Assembly: GCF_031010195.1 (NCBI RefSeq)
Contig: NZ_JAUAMC010000004.1
Coordinates: forward strand, 186,001-250,000
Length of the DNA stretch: 64,000 bases
From: Halomonas sp. SpR8
GTDB taxonomy: Bacteria > Pseudomonadota > Gammaproteobacteria > Pseudomonadales > Halomonadaceae
Reading direction: 5' to 3'
Part shown: positions 24,480-33,544 of the stretch, piece after piece
Numbering within the stretch: the stretch's first letter is position 1
Layout: the number at the start of each line of letters is the position of its first letter
The notes under the pieces: model-generated
Databases searched by the model: none
What the model was told of the DNA's origin: nothing
What the model saw: the letters and a program-made list of their open reading frames with translations, nothing else
Translations under genes and position numbers: made by a program

Positions 24480-24509
24480 CTCACTTACGTATAGTTTACG
24501 CCAAGTGAG
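24480..24509. promoter_or_regulatory. Operator dyad of the RES/Xre pair
   Basis: CTCACTT (24480-24486) and AAGTGAG (24503-24509) are perfect inverted arms. Inside them CGTA (24488-24491) and TACG (24497-24500) are inverted around nearly the same centre. The dyad lies 12 bases before the antitoxin start and overlaps -10-like TATACG/TAAACT on the minus strand, which fits repression by the antitoxin. Confidence 0.65.
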
Positions 24510-24559
24510 CGGTTTTTAAAAATATCGACCATTTGAGCTGTCGCGCTGGTGTCGCTGTT

Positions 24560-26380
24560 TTACTCGGCTTCCCTGTGCGCCAGAATAACGCCCAGAAACC
24601 CCTCACCGTAATCCGCCAGTTTGCGCGCGCCGATACCGGAGATTTCGCCTAATGCCGCTAGGCTCTGGGGTTTCTGCTCAACCATTTCGGCCAGAGTAGC
24701 GTCGTGGAAGATGACATAGGCAGGCACGCCCTGGGCCGCAGCCAGTTCGCGACGGTGCTGGCGCAGGGCTTCCCACAGCTCCCCTTGGGGCAGCGTGGTA
24801 GAGGCGCCTTTGCTGCCCCGCCGAGTGGCGCTCTTGGCCTTGCTTGGCTTGCGCAGGGTGAGGGCGTGTTCGCCGCGCAGCACCGGCTTGGCGTTGGCCG
24901 TGAGCTTAATGCCGCCGTGGCCCTCCATATCGACACTTAAATAGCCGCTGGCAATCAGCTGGCGAAAGAGCGCTTTCCACTCATTAGCCGTTAGCTCTTT
25001 ACCAATGCCGAAGGTGCTTAGGCGGTCATGGCCAAAGCGGGTGATGCGCTCGTTGCTTTTGCCTAACAGTACATCCACCAAGTAGGTCACGCCGAAGCGC
25101 TGCTCGGTGCGGTAGACGCACGATAGCGCCTTCTGCGCCGCCACGGTGGCCTCCCAGGTCTCGGGTGGAGTTAGGCAGTTATCGCAGTTACCGCAGGGCG
25201 CATCCAGATGATCGCCAAAGTAATGAAGCAGCGCCTGGCGGCGGCAGCTGATGATCTCGCAAAGCCCCAGCATGGCGTCGAGCTTCTGCTGCTCAATGCG
25301 CTTTTGCTGGTCGGCGGCGCTGGAGTCCTGCTGCATCTGGCGTAGCGTGATCACGTCCTGAAGCCCGTAGGCCATCCAGGCATCGGCGGGCAGGCCATCG
25401 CGCCCGGCGCGGCCGGTCTCCTGGTAGTAGGCTTCGATGCTCTTGGGTAGGTTGAGATGCGCCACAAAGCGCACGTCGGGTTTATCAATACCCATGCCGA
25501 AGGCAATGGTGGCCACGATAACCACGCCATCTTCACGCAGAAAACGGGTCTGGTGGTGCTGGCGCTGCTCGGCGGGAAGCCCCGCGTGGTAGGGCAGCGC
25601 GGTCAGTCCCTGGCGCTCGAGCCAAGCGGCGGTCTCTTCCACCTTGCGCCGGGAAAGGCAGTAGACAATACCCGCCTCGCCGTCGTGGTGTTCGCGGATA
25701 AAGCGCAGCAGCTGTTCCTTGGCGTTGCCCTGATTTTCGGCAATATGGTAGCGGATATTGGGTCGGTCAAAGCCGCTGTTATAAAGCGCTGCTTCGTGGA
25801 GCTGCAGATGCTCCATGATGTCGTGCCGGGTGGGCACATCGGCGGTGGCGGTCAGCGCTATGCGCGGCACCTGGGGAAAGCGCTGGTGCAGGTGGGAGAG
25901 CTGGCGGTACTCGGGGCGAAAATCGTGGCCCCACTGGGAGACGCAGTGGGCTTCATCAATGGCGAACAGGGCAATGTGAGCCTGTTCCAGCAGCATCTGC
26001 ATACGCGCCGTGGCCAGCCGCTCGGGCGCGATATACAAAAGATCCAGTTCCCCCGCCCGCAGGCGGTTCTCCACCTCGACCGCCTCGTGATAATCGAGGC
26101 TGGAGTTGAGGTAGTCCGCTCTGACCCCGTTCTGCTTCAGTGCCGCTACCTGATCCTGCATTAGCGCGATCAGCGGCGAGACTACAATCGCAGTGCCTTC
26201 GCGCAGCAGCGCAGGGATCTGATAGCACAGCGACTTACCGCCGCCGGTGGGCATCAGCACCAGCGCATCGCCCCCAGTGATCACATGCTCGATGATCGCC
26301 TGCTGCGGGCCGCGAAAGCTGTCGTAGCCAAATACCTCCTGCAGCACCTTCAGGGCTTCGGGGTGGGTGTCGCCGTGCAT
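24560..26380 (-). CDS. recQ: ATP-dependent DNA helicase RecQ
   Basis: 606 residues, the length of E. coli RecQ. The ATG at 26380 follows GGGAGA at six bases; a TTG one codon earlier is less likely. Helicase domain: Walker [13 protein letters not shown] (about 45), DEAH box [18 protein letters not shown], motif [13 protein letters not shown]. The RQC zinc site has CEIISCRRQ...CGNCDNC (about 370-395). HRDC domain at about 525-600 with [21 protein letters not shown]. It unwinds 3'-tailed DNA in recombination repair. Confidence 0.95.
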   Translation of the reverse strand: MHGDTHPEALKVLQEVFGYDSFRGPQQAIIEHVITGGDALVLMPTGGGKSLCYQIPALLREGTAIVVSPLIALMQDQVAALKQNGVRADYLNSSLDYHEAVEVENRLRAGELDLLYIAPERLATARMQMLLEQAHIALFAIDEAHCVSQWGHDFRPEYRQLSHLHQRFPQVPRIALTATADVPTRHDIMEHLQLHEAALYNSGFDRPNIRYHIAENQGNAKEQLLRFIREHHDGEAGIVYCLSRRKVEETAAWLERQGLTALPYHAGLPAEQRQHHQTRFLREDGVVIVATIAFGMGIDKPDVRFVAHLNLPKSIEAYYQETGRAGRDGLPADAWMAYGLQDVITLRQMQQDSSAADQQKRIEQQKLDAMLGLCEIISCRRQALLHYFGDHLDAPCGNCDNCLTPPETWEATVAAQKALSCVYRTEQRFGVTYLVDVLLGKSNERITRFGHDRLSTFGIGKELTANEWKALFRQLIASGYLSVDMEGHGGIKLTANAKPVLRGEHALTLRKPSKAKSATRRGSKGASTTLPQGELWEALRQHRRELAAAQGVPAYVIFHDATLAEMVEQKPQSLAALGEISGIGARKLADYGEGFLGVILAHREAE

Positions 26381-26445
26381 CAATGCTCTCCCTTGTCTTG
26401 TGCTTAAGAGAGAATTGTCGCACGAAAAACGTATGCGGCGTCTGC

Positions 26446-27312
26446 CTAGCGAATCCCCGCCCTTAAGAAAGACTGCACAAATTGACGTTGGAAAAGCAGG
26501 AAAGCCACCAACAGCGGGGCGATGCTAAGCAGTGTGGCGGCGCTAACGGTGGCCCAGTTAACCCCGGTTTCTGGCGCAGAGAAAACGCCTAAGCCCACCG
26601 TTAGCGGACGGCTCTCTACCGAGTTGGTGACCACTAGCGGCCAGATAAAGTTATTCCAGTGGTGGCTGATTGAGACCAGGCCATAAGCTAAATAGGTAGG
26701 CTTAGCCAGCGGTACGTAAACCTTCCACAAAATTTCCAGCCAGTTGCAGCCTTCGATACGGGCGGCGTCTTCAAGCTCCTGGGGGATGGTTTTAAAGGTC
26801 TGACGGAGCAGGAAAATACCTAGAGCGCTGGCGACATAAGGCAGACCAATCCCGGTGATGGTATTGATCAGCCCCAGTTCGCTTGCGATGCGGTAGTTCT
26901 CCACAATCAGCACTTCGGGAAACACAAATAGCTGAATCAGCACCAGCATAAACAAAACGTTCTTGCCGGGAATCGGAAATCGGGCAAAGGCAAACGCCGC
27001 CAGGGTGCAGACGATAAACTGGCCAATTACCACCCCCGTCACCAGCGCAAAGGTGTTCAGGTAGTAGCGGGCAAAGGGCGCCTGTGACCAGGCATTGGTG
27101 AAGTTCTCCAACGTCAGCGGGGCAAAGAGCTGAAAATTTACCATAAACTCGCTGGGGTGGAAGGCGGCCCAAAAGGCATACAGCAGCGGAAAGACCCAGA
27201 TAACCGCCAGTAGCCAAGCAGCCACCGTTTCAAGTGACGGAACGAAGACGTAACGAGAGCGGGACGCATAGGTTTTTGAGTTCTTGGCATTTGAGTTCGT
27301 GGTGGTGTTCAT
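26446..27312 (-). CDS. ugpE: ABC importer permease (UgpE type)
   Basis: 288 residues, six predicted membrane helices. EAA loop: [23 protein letters not shown] (about 180-200). N-terminus is long, polar and Asn/Lys/Ser-rich (about 1-22). Last gene of the ugpC-ugpB-ugpA-ugpE order on the minus strand; it overlaps ugpA by four bases. With the other permease it forms the channel of the importer. Confidence 0.85.
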   Translation of the reverse strand: MNTTTNSNAKNSKTYASRSRYVFVPSLETVAAWLLAVIWVFPLLYAFWAAFHPSEFMVNFQLFAPLTLENFTNAWSQAPFARYYLNTFALVTGVVIGQFIVCTLAAFAFARFPIPGKNVLFMLVLIQLFVFPEVLIVENYRIASELGLINTITGIGLPYVASALGIFLLRQTFKTIPQELEDAARIEGCNWLEILWKVYVPLAKPTYLAYGLVSISHHWNNFIWPLVVTNSVESRPLTVGLGVFSAPETGVNWATVSAATLLSIAPLLVAFLLFQRQFVQSFLRAGIR

Positions 27313-28193
27313 TGGTAGTGCGTCCTGCGGTCTAAAATCGTGAACTTCAGCGTGGCCACTACCGCCAGTACCACCAAAATCACTACCGTAATGGTCGCCG
27401 CCGTAGTGCGGTCAAAGAACGAGAAGGCGTTCTCGTAGACGTAATAGAGCAGCAGGTTGGTGGCGTTGTTGGGCCCACCTTTAGTCAAAATAAACAGGTG
27501 ATCGACAACCCGCACCGAATTAATCAACGCATTGATCAGCACAAAGAGCGTAGTGGGCATCAGCAGCGGAAAGGTGACTCGCCAGAAGAAACTCCAGCGG
27601 CTAGTGCCTTCAAGATCTGAGGCCTCTTTTAACTCGGGTGGCATGCTTTGCAGCGCCGCCAAGTAGAAGATCATAAAAAAGCCGGCTTCTTTCCACACCG
27701 ACATCACAATCACTGAGCCCAGCGCGACGCTTGGGTCGCCTAGCCAGTTAACGCCTGGGATTCCCAGTGCGCCGAGCAGACTATTGAACAGGCCAATTTG
27801 CGGGGCGTAGAAAAACATCCAGATATTGGCGGCGGCGATCATGGGCAGAATCGTCGGCGTGAAATACGCCATACGCACAAAGCCGCGCCCCGGCAGCTTG
27901 CCGTTGACGAACAGCGCCATGCCCAAGGCCAGCGCGATAGACGTGGGGATGGTGCCCAGCGCGTAGAGCAGGTTATTGCGGGCCACCTTCCAAAACGTGG
28001 GGTCATCGAAGAGCACCTGATAATTTTCAAGCCCTACAAATTCAGTGGGCGCACCGCGAAAGCCGGGTAAAAACAGGCTGTTAATGACCGTTGTCACGGT
28101 CGGTAAATAAGCAAAAGTGGTCAGCAGTACCGCAGCGGGCAGCAACAGAAGCGCGCCGTAGAGCTGCATTTTGCGGTGGTTGGTGAATGACAT
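27309..28193 (-). CDS. ugpA: ABC importer permease (UgpA type)
   Basis: 294 residues from the ATG at 28193; an in-frame TTG five codons earlier is possible. Six membrane helices; EAA loop ELKEASDLEGTSRWSFFWRVTFP (about 190-210). Carbohydrate-type inner membrane subunit of the UgpA family. The 63 bases before it hold a palindromic hairpin (28218-28235) that separates its message from the binding-protein gene. Confidence 0.85.
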   Translation of the reverse strand: MSFTNHRKMQLYGALLLLPAAVLLTTFAYLPTVTTVINSLFLPGFRGAPTEFVGLENYQVLFDDPTFWKVARNNLLYALGTIPTSIALALGMALFVNGKLPGRGFVRMAYFTPTILPMIAAANIWMFFYAPQIGLFNSLLGALGIPGVNWLGDPSVALGSVIVMSVWKEAGFFMIFYLAALQSMPPELKEASDLEGTSRWSFFWRVTFPLLMPTTLFVLINALINSVRVVDHLFILTKGGPNNATNLLLYYVYENAFSFFDRTTAATITVVILVVLAVVATLKFTILDRRTHYQ

Positions 28194-28217
28194 AGTGACG
28201 TACCGCAATTTGGAAAA

Positions 28218-28235
28218 GCCGGGGCATGCCCCGGC
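28218..28235 (-). terminator. Intercistronic hairpin between ugpB and ugpA
   Basis: The 18-bp sequence GCCGGGGCATGCCCCGGC is a perfect palindrome (28218-28235). On the minus strand it is followed by TTTTCC, so it is terminator-like. It would let most transcripts stop after the binding-protein gene. Confidence 0.78.
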
Positions 28236-28256
28236 GAATAGTTAAATATTTAACGC

Positions 28257-29540
28257 TTAGCGGGCGTAGCGACGCAGCACGCTGTCGGCTTCTTGCTGTG
28301 CCTGACTAAGCGCTTCTTGCGGTGTCATTTGCCCGGTCAGCGCAGCTTGCACAGCGTTATCCAAAGCGCGGCGAATGCGGCCGCCTTGGTAAGTGGAGAG
28401 TTCCGCCGTGCCGTGTTCAAGCTGGTCGCGGGCCACCGCTGCTGGCGCGAATTCTTCTACGTAGCTTTGCAGCGCATCGGTTTCATAGGCGACGGGGCTA
28501 ACGCCCATATAGCCGGTTTCAATCGACCAGGCAGCGGCGCGCTCGGGAGCGGTCATCCAGCGAATAAAGGTCATCGCGGCGCGCTGCTCATCTTGGGTGG
28601 TATCTTCAAAAATGTAGAAGTTGCCGCCGCCGGTAGGGCTGCCACGCTGGGTTTTCATCGGCAACATGGCGACGCCAAAATCAAAATTGGCTTCACTACG
28701 CACGGCGGTCAGGTTGCCGGTGGTGTGCCACATCATCGCCGTGGACTCTTCGAGGAAGTTCTGGCGTAGCGTACCCCACTCGATAGTGCCGTCGGGCATG
28801 GCATTGTGCTCGGTGGCCAGGGAGACCCAGTACTCCAGCGCTTCAACCGCTGCGGGGTCGTCAAAGTAGACTTCCGTACCGTCGTCGCTCATTAGCCGGT
28901 GGCCGTTCTGAAAGGCGAAGGCCTGGAACATCCAGTAGGGGTAGCCAGTGGACGGCACCATCACGCCCCATTGGTCGCCACCGGAAGCTTCGTGCACGGT
29001 GGCGGCCATTTCAGCCATCTCTTGCCAGTTTTCTGGGGGCGTTTCGGGGTCGAGCCCGGCAGCTTCAAAGGCGTCCTTGTTCCAGAACAGAACGATGGTG
29101 GAGCGCTGGAAGGGGATGCCATAGGTCTTGCCATCCAACTGGCCATTTTCCATCAAGCCGGGGTAGAAACTGTCGAGCCACTCGCGTTCTTCGTCGGTTT
29201 CGATTAAATCATCGAAGGCGACGATGGCGTTCTGCTCAATCAGTTCGTAAAGGTCGATTGAGAACATGACCGACAGCTGGGGCGTGTCGCCCGCTTCCAT
29301 CGCCGACATGGCGCGCACGCGGGTGTCGTCGTAGTTACCGGCGTAGATCGCATCTACATCGATATCCGGGTGTTCGCTCTCAAACTCTTCTACCAAGTTA
29401 TCGACCACATCGGTGAGTGCACCGCCCACTGCGACGGGATAGTACATGGTGAGTACAGTCGGGTCGTTGGCGGCGGCCTGACCGGCACTTAGCAGGCCAG
29501 CGGTGAGTGCAGAAAGAGCAAAGGGGATACGGGCACGCAT
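28257..29540 (-). CDS. ugpB: ABC importer substrate-binding protein (UgpB-like)
   Basis: 427 residues from the ATG at 29540, preceded by GAGGTG; a much longer open frame extends upstream through ugpC and is rejected. Signal peptide PFALSALTAGLLSAGQAAA (cleavage near 23). The UgpB features I recognise are VEEFESEHPDIDVDAIYAGNYDDT, IPFQRSTIVLFWNKDAFEAAGLDPE, PENWQEM, GGGNFYIFE and the C-terminal LRRYAR. UgpB binds sn-glycerol 3-phosphate and glycerophosphocholine. A Pho box upstream of the operon supports phosphoester uptake under phosphate limitation, though other sugars or polyols remain possible. Confidence 0.8.
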   Translation of the reverse strand: MRARIPFALSALTAGLLSAGQAAANDPTVLTMYYPVAVGGALTDVVDNLVEEFESEHPDIDVDAIYAGNYDDTRVRAMSAMEAGDTPQLSVMFSIDLYELIEQNAIVAFDDLIETDEEREWLDSFYPGLMENGQLDGKTYGIPFQRSTIVLFWNKDAFEAAGLDPETPPENWQEMAEMAATVHEASGGDQWGVMVPSTGYPYWMFQAFAFQNGHRLMSDDGTEVYFDDPAAVEALEYWVSLATEHNAMPDGTIEWGTLRQNFLEESTAMMWHTTGNLTAVRSEANFDFGVAMLPMKTQRGSPTGGGNFYIFEDTTQDEQRAAMTFIRWMTAPERAAAWSIETGYMGVSPVAYETDALQSYVEEFAPAAVARDQLEHGTAELSTYQGGRIRRALDNAVQAALTGQMTPQEALSQAQQEADSVLRRYAR

Positions 29541-29550
29541 GGGAAACACC

Positions 29551-30690
29551 TCAACGTTGGGGTTGGAGCTGCGAGTGGGGCGAAACACTTTCCGCTGACA
29601 GTGCAGCGGCGGGTAATAATGAGTAAGCGGAGAGGTCATCACGGCGCAGGCCGTCTCCACCGAATAGGTGAGCGGCCTCGGCTGTCCAGCCGATCCGACA
29701 CCGCTGGCCAGCCAGCCTATGGCGGCCACTGAGTCGAACCCGCAGGGTATGATCACCGACTGCCAAATGGACGATGGTATCGGCGCCCAGATATTCATCG
29801 CTGATCACCATCGCGGGTACGCCAGTCGTCGAAGTGGTGCTTAGAGCGATATCCTCCGGGCGTATGCCTAGCTGTCCGCCGACGGCTTCTAATGGCGCCA
29901 CGGGCGTGGTGGGCTCCCCATCAATAACCGACGCCTGGTCACCCTTGACCAGCGGCAGCAGGTTCATGGCCGGGCTACCAATAAAGCTGGCGGCGAAGGC
30001 GCTGGCGGGGCGGTTATAAAGTTCGTCGGGCGTGCCGTCCTGCACGATTTTACCGTGCTGCATTAAAATAACGCGGTCGCCCATGCTCATCGCTTCAACT
30101 TGGTCGTGTGTGACGTAAATCACTGTCATGTTCAGACGACTTTGCAGTGCTTTGATTTCCCTGCGCATATCGCTACGTAGCCGCGCATCCAGGTTGGAAA
30201 GCGGCTCATCCATCAGGCAGATCGGGTGTTCGGAGATAACAGAACGCGCCAGCGCCACTCGCTGGCGCTGGCCGCCCGAAAGCTGGGCAGGTTTGCGGTT
30301 TAGGTAATCGGTAAGATCAACCAGCTCGGCGACTTTCGCCAGCCGTTCGCGCTGTTCTGCTTTGGGCACCTTGCGGCTGCGCAGGCCAAACACAATGTTG
30401 TCGGCCACGCTCAAGTGCGGAAACAGCGCGTAGGACTGAAACACCATGCTCAGTCCACGATCCCCCGGCGGCAGGCGCGTGACGTTGCGATCACCAATAT
30501 GGATTTGGCCGTCGCTGGCCTCTTCCAGGCCTGCAATCATACGCAGCGTGGTGGATTTACCGCAGCCAGAAGGGCCCAGCAGAATGACAAATTGCCCAGG
30601 CGTGACATCGAAGGAGATGCCATCGACAGCGGTGGTCGCGTCCCAACGTTTGGTGACGCGCTCCAGGCGGATACGCGATTGGTTTGACAT
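29551..30690 (-). CDS. ugpC: ABC importer ATPase (UgpC/MalK type)
   Basis: 379 residues from the ATG at 30690; a GTG three codons upstream is possible. Walker A GPSGCGKSTT (about 37), signature LSGGQRQRVALARSV, Walker B ICLMDEPLSNLD, H-loop VTHDQVEAM are intact, followed by an OB-fold regulatory domain (about 235-365). It is the first gene, ten bases before ugpB, an order unlike E. coli ugpBAEC. A putative Pho box lies at 30755-30783. Confidence 0.87.
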   Translation of the reverse strand: MSNQSRIRLERVTKRWDATTAVDGISFDVTPGQFVILLGPSGCGKSTTLRMIAGLEEASDGQIHIGDRNVTRLPPGDRGLSMVFQSYALFPHLSVADNIVFGLRSRKVPKAEQRERLAKVAELVDLTDYLNRKPAQLSGGQRQRVALARSVISEHPICLMDEPLSNLDARLRSDMRREIKALQSRLNMTVIYVTHDQVEAMSMGDRVILMQHGKIVQDGTPDELYNRPASAFAASFIGSPAMNLLPLVKGDQASVIDGEPTTPVAPLEAVGGQLGIRPEDIALSTTSTTGVPAMVISDEYLGADTIVHLAVGDHTLRVRLSGRHRLAGQRCRIGWTAEAAHLFGGDGLRRDDLSAYSLLPAAALSAESVSPHSQLQPQR

Positions 30691-30754
30691 AGCACACACA
30701 TCACCGGCTGTTGGTTGTTATTGATCCAGCTTGTGTTGAAGGTGTTGCCGTTGT

Positions 30755-30783
30755 ATGACACTTACATGGATGGTTTATGACAG
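30755..30783 (-). promoter_or_regulatory. Candidate Pho box upstream of ugpC
   Basis: On the minus strand three seven-base half-sites start exactly every 11 bases: CTGTCAT (30783-30777), CATCCAT (30772-30766) and GTGTCAT (30761-30755). The Pho box consensus is CTGTCAT repeated at 11-bp spacing, so the outer sites match 7/7 and 6/7 and the middle one 4/7. TACAAC, ten bases after the second half-site, can serve as -10. The ugpC start is 65 bases downstream. Confidence 0.65.
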
Positions 30784-30803
30784 CAGCTGTGTCAAGCAGA
30801 AAA

Positions 30804-32225
30804 TCACTTGGCGACTTTAATGCCATAACGCTGCAGCCTGCGCACCACGCTGGATTGACTGATGCCCAGCCGTTCAGCGATTGCGTAGGTGCTGGGTAGC
30901 GTGTTGCACAGCTCTTCAAGCGTTTCCCGTTCCAGCCGTGCCAAGTACTGCTTGAGGGTTTCCTGGGGTTCGAGCGCTGTTATCGGCTTTGCTGCTAGCG
31001 AGGCGCTCGGCAAACTGGCGGGATGCTGCTCGGCGTGAGGAAGCACGGCGGGCACCTCGATTTGATCGGTGGGGCTGGAAAGCCAGGCTCGCTCTAGCCA
31101 GTTCTCCAGCTCGCGGACGTTACCCGGCCATTCACTGCCCATCAACGTCGACCAAACGCGGGTATCTAGGATTTTTTGTCGTCCATAGCGCTGGTTAAGT
31201 CGGCTTAAGCAGGCTTCAACTAGGTCGGGAATATCCTCACGGCGGTCGCGAAGTGGCGGCAGGGTGACGGGGATCACATTGAGGCGGTAGTAAAGGTCGA
31301 GACGAAACCGCCCGGCCTCAACCTGTTTTGCCAAGTCTTGGTTAGTGGCTACGACCAAGCGGAAATTGACCTTGCGTGGGCGGGTGTCTCCCAGTCGAGT
31401 CAAACTGCCATCCTGAATTACCTTGAGCAGTTTCGTTTGCATCAACAGCGGCAGCTCGCCTATTTCATCCAGAAACAGCGTACCGCCCTCGGCCTGCTCT
31501 AACAGTCCCGCCTTACCCTGCCGAGCGGCACCACTGAAGGCGCCGGGCTGGTAGCCAAACATCTCGGACTCAAACAGATTCTCGGGAATCGCCGCGCAGT
31601 TCACGTCAATAAAGGGGCCGTCACAGCGCTGACTCCAGCGGTGTAGCTGTTTGGCAAAGGCGGTTTTACCCACGCCTGATTCACCCAGCATCAGCACATT
31701 GGCATCTGAAGGGGCGACGCGCTTAAGCAGTAGTGCGATTTCGCGCATCACGCTGCTGCGTACCTGCAAATTGTCCAGGGCGTCATCCAGCGCCTGCTCT
31801 TCGGCATCGGGGGCAGCCTGGCTGCGCTTTAAATGCTCGCTAAAGCGTTTTTGCAACAGGGCATATTCGTCCTGCAATAACTGCAAGTCGGTTAAATCCC
31901 GCGAGCGGCTGATAATGCGTTCCAGCTTGCCGTCGACGAACACCGGGTAGGCTTCAGCAATCACCCGGCGGCCTGTTCCGGTTATCTGCATCAGCTGTGC
32001 GGGCCTGCGGGTGCGCATCACTTCCATGGTAATCGAGGGCTTGAGCACGCCGGCGGCTTGCAACTGCTGAACACTGCTGGCGAGCAGCTCTTCCCGTGAA
32101 ACGCCGTAAACTGCTTCGGCCCCAGGGCTGATATCGACTATCTGCCCATCGCCACTGACGATAAAGAAGTGGTCGTTGGCGGTCGCCACAATGGTCTGCA
32201 GCACGCGTCTATCTATTTCACTCAT
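30804..32225 (-). CDS. Sigma-54-dependent activator with PAS domain
   Basis: 473 residues. A PAS sensor domain covers about 8-120, then a short linker coiled coil and the AAA+ domain with Walker A GESGVGKT (about 182), the sigma-54-contacting loop GAFSGA (canonical GAFTGA with T to S), Walker B GGTLFLDEIGEL and RFRLDLYYRLNVI. The C-terminal helix-turn-helix is LGISQSSVVRRLQRYG. It has no receiver domain, so it senses a small molecule or redox state through PAS. It is divergent from the guanidinobutyrase operon, which has a sigma-54 promoter at 32388-32404, and is its probable activator. Confidence 0.9.
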   Translation of the reverse strand: MSEIDRRVLQTIVATANDHFFIVSGDGQIVDISPGAEAVYGVSREELLASSVQQLQAAGVLKPSITMEVMRTRRPAQLMQITGTGRRVIAEAYPVFVDGKLERIISRSRDLTDLQLLQDEYALLQKRFSEHLKRSQAAPDAEEQALDDALDNLQVRSSVMREIALLLKRVAPSDANVLMLGESGVGKTAFAKQLHRWSQRCDGPFIDVNCAAIPENLFESEMFGYQPGAFSGAARQGKAGLLEQAEGGTLFLDEIGELPLLMQTKLLKVIQDGSLTRLGDTRPRKVNFRLVVATNQDLAKQVEAGRFRLDLYYRLNVIPVTLPPLRDRREDIPDLVEACLSRLNQRYGRQKILDTRVWSTLMGSEWPGNVRELENWLERAWLSSPTDQIEVPAVLPHAEQHPASLPSASLAAKPITALEPQETLKQYLARLERETLEELCNTLPSTYAIAERLGISQSSVVRRLQRYGIKVAK

Positions 32226-32288
32226 TCGAGTTCACTCACCTGATTTAGCCACCGACGATGCTTTCTAATCGAACCGTTTTTGAATTAC

Positions 32289-32338
32289 CGATGCAATATT
32301 GAATTGAAGAACCGTCAATTTAATGCATTTTTGCATCG
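32289..32338. promoter_or_regulatory. Candidate enhancer sites for the sigma-54 activator
   Basis: ATGCA-TTTT-TGCAT is a perfect inverted repeat (32323-32336). CGATGCAA (32289-32296) and TTGCATCG (32331-32338) are also perfect inverted copies 34 bases apart, four DNA turns centre to centre. They lie 50-110 bases upstream of the sigma-54 promoter, where enhancer-binding proteins act. Confidence 0.55.
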
Positions 32339-32355
32339 AATGGTCAAGGAAAGTG

Positions 32356-32382
32356 GCGGTTCTAGCGGTTCTAGCGGTTCTA
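32356..32382. repeat. Three tandem copies of a 9-bp unit
   Basis: GCGGTTCTA occurs three times head to tail (32356-32364, 32365-32373, 32374-32382), with a partial fourth copy GCG. It ends five bases before the sigma-54 promoter, between it and the candidate enhancer, so copy number sets their spacing by about one helical turn per unit. Confidence 0.9.
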
Positions 32383-32387
32383 GCGCC

Positions 32388-32404
32388 TTGGCACGCTATG
32401 TGCA
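32388..32404 (+). promoter_or_regulatory. Sigma-54 promoter of the guanidinobutyrase operon
   Basis: TTGGCACGCTATGTGCA fits the sigma-54 consensus TTGGCACG-N4-TTGCA with one difference (G for T before GCA). GG at 32390-32391 and GC at 32402-32403 are 12 bases apart, as required for -24/-12 elements. Transcription would start near 32415, about 77 bases before the gene. Confidence 0.75.
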
Positions 32405-32449
32405 ATGTCTATTGATAGACAAGCCGCGCTCGCATTGCGATTCAACAAT

Positions 32450-32483
32450 TTCAAATAACGTCTAGGTTCAAATAACGTCTAGG
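32450..32483. repeat. Perfect 17-bp tandem duplication in the gbuA leader
   Basis: TTCAAATAACGTCTAGG is repeated exactly, 32450-32466 and 32467-32483. The second copy ends in the AGG that, with the following AGAG, forms the ribosome-binding site of the gene at 32492. Confidence 0.92.
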
Positions 32484-32491
32484 AGAGAACG

Positions 32492-33442
32492 ATGTCGGAG
32501 TTTAATCAGCCCCTGGGTGGCAATACCATGCCGCGCTTTGCAGGCCCCGCCACCATGATGCGCCTGCCTTCCCAAGAGACTGCCGAGGGGTTGGACGCGG
32601 CATTTATTGGCATCCCTATGGATATCGGTACATCAAACCGTCCCGGCACGCGACTTGGCCCACGCCAGATCCGCGATGAGTCGCGCATGCTGCGCCCCTA
32701 CAATATGGCGACCCGCGCCGCGCCCTTTGAAAGCCTGCAGGTGGCTGACATCGGCGACGTACCCATCAATACGTTTCACCTGCCGAAAAGCGTCGACATC
32801 ATCACTGCCTTTTATGACGACGTGCTCAAGCACAACTGTATCCCTCTAACCCTTGGCGGCGAACATACGCTAACCCTGCCGATTCTACGCGCCATGGCGA
32901 AAAAGCACGGCCCGGTAGGGCTGATCCATATCGATGCCCACGCCGATGTTAACGAGCACATGTTCGGCGAGCCGATTGCTCACGGTACGCCGTTTCGTCG
33001 TGCCCAGGAGGAGGGCTTATTAGCCCATGGCAAAGTCGTGCAAATCGGCCTGCGCGGAACCGGCTATGCGGCAGAAGACTTTGACTGGTGTCGTGATCAG
33101 GGCTTCCGTGTTGTGCCCGCCGAAGAGTGCTGGTACCGCTCGCTGGCGCCGCTGATGGAGCAAGTGCGCGAACAGATGGGCGATATCCCGGTGTACATCA
33201 GTTTCGATATCGACGGCTTGGATCCTTCTGTTGCCCCCGGTACTGGCACGGTAGAGATGGGCGGACTGACCTCAACCCAAGGATTAGAGCTGGTTCGCGG
33301 TGCGGCTGGGCTGAATATAGTCGGCTGCGATCTGGTAGAAGTGTCACCGCCTTACGATCCTAGCGGCAATACCGCGCTAATGGGCGCCACATTGCTGTAT
33401 GAAATGCTCTGCATACTGCCGGGCGTTAAGCATAGTAACTAA
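32492..33442 (+). CDS. gbuA: Guanidinobutyrase (ureohydrolase family)
   Basis: 316 residues. It hydrolyses 4-guanidinobutyrate to 4-aminobutyrate and urea. Mn-binding motifs are GGEH (about 123; GGDH in most agmatinases), HIDAHADVN (about 147) and SFDIDGLDPS (about 237). The N-terminus (PLGGNTMPRFAGPATMMRLP) and the NMATRAAPFESL segment follow Pseudomonas GbuA, not SpeB. The next genes encode the two enzymes that make its substrate, which supports guanidinobutyrase over agmatinase. First gene of a four-gene operon under a sigma-54 promoter. Confidence 0.87.
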   Translation: MSEFNQPLGGNTMPRFAGPATMMRLPSQETAEGLDAAFIGIPMDIGTSNRPGTRLGPRQIRDESRMLRPYNMATRAAPFESLQVADIGDVPINTFHLPKSVDIITAFYDDVLKHNCIPLTLGGEHTLTLPILRAMAKKHGPVGLIHIDAHADVNEHMFGEPIAHGTPFRRAQEEGLLAHGKVVQIGLRGTGYAAEDFDWCRDQGFRVVPAEECWYRSLAPLMEQVREQMGDIPVYISFDIDGLDPSVAPGTGTVEMGGLTSTQGLELVRGAAGLNIVGCDLVEVSPPYDPSGNTALMGATLLYEMLCILPGVKHSN

Positions 33443-33496
33443 TTTAGATAGTAAGAAAGTTTAGATATTAAGAAAGCGCCGATCTAACAAGGCGCT
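33443..33496. repeat. 17-bp tandem duplication and hairpin after gbuA
   Basis: TTTAGATAGTAAGAAAG (33443-33459) is followed by a copy with one mismatch (33460-33476), starting directly after the stop codon. AGCGCC (33475-33480) and GGCGCT (33491-33496) then form a 6-bp stem with a 10-base loop, perhaps a weak attenuator before the membrane protein gene. Confidence 0.88.
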
Positions 33497-33544
33497 ATTA
33501 GCCGCCAGCCCACCTCCAATAATCACTTCCAATGGGTGAACCCT

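Noticed and set aside
25457..26164. 235-residue plus-strand frame inside recQ
   Set aside because: Antisense of a strongly conserved helicase gene; composition mirrors the recQ codons.
29541..29798. N-terminal extension of the UgpB-like open frame
   Set aside because: Overlaps the end of ugpC, contains no signal peptide, and the ATG at 29540 has both a ribosome-binding site and a signal peptide.
32356..32483. CRISPR-like array near gbuA
   Set aside because: Units of 9 and 17 bp are directly adjacent without spacers, and no cas gene is present.
32492..33442. Agmatinase (SpeB) assignment
   Set aside because: The N-terminal region and the operon with aruI and a kauB-type gene favour guanidinobutyrase; agmatinase activity is not excluded biochemically.
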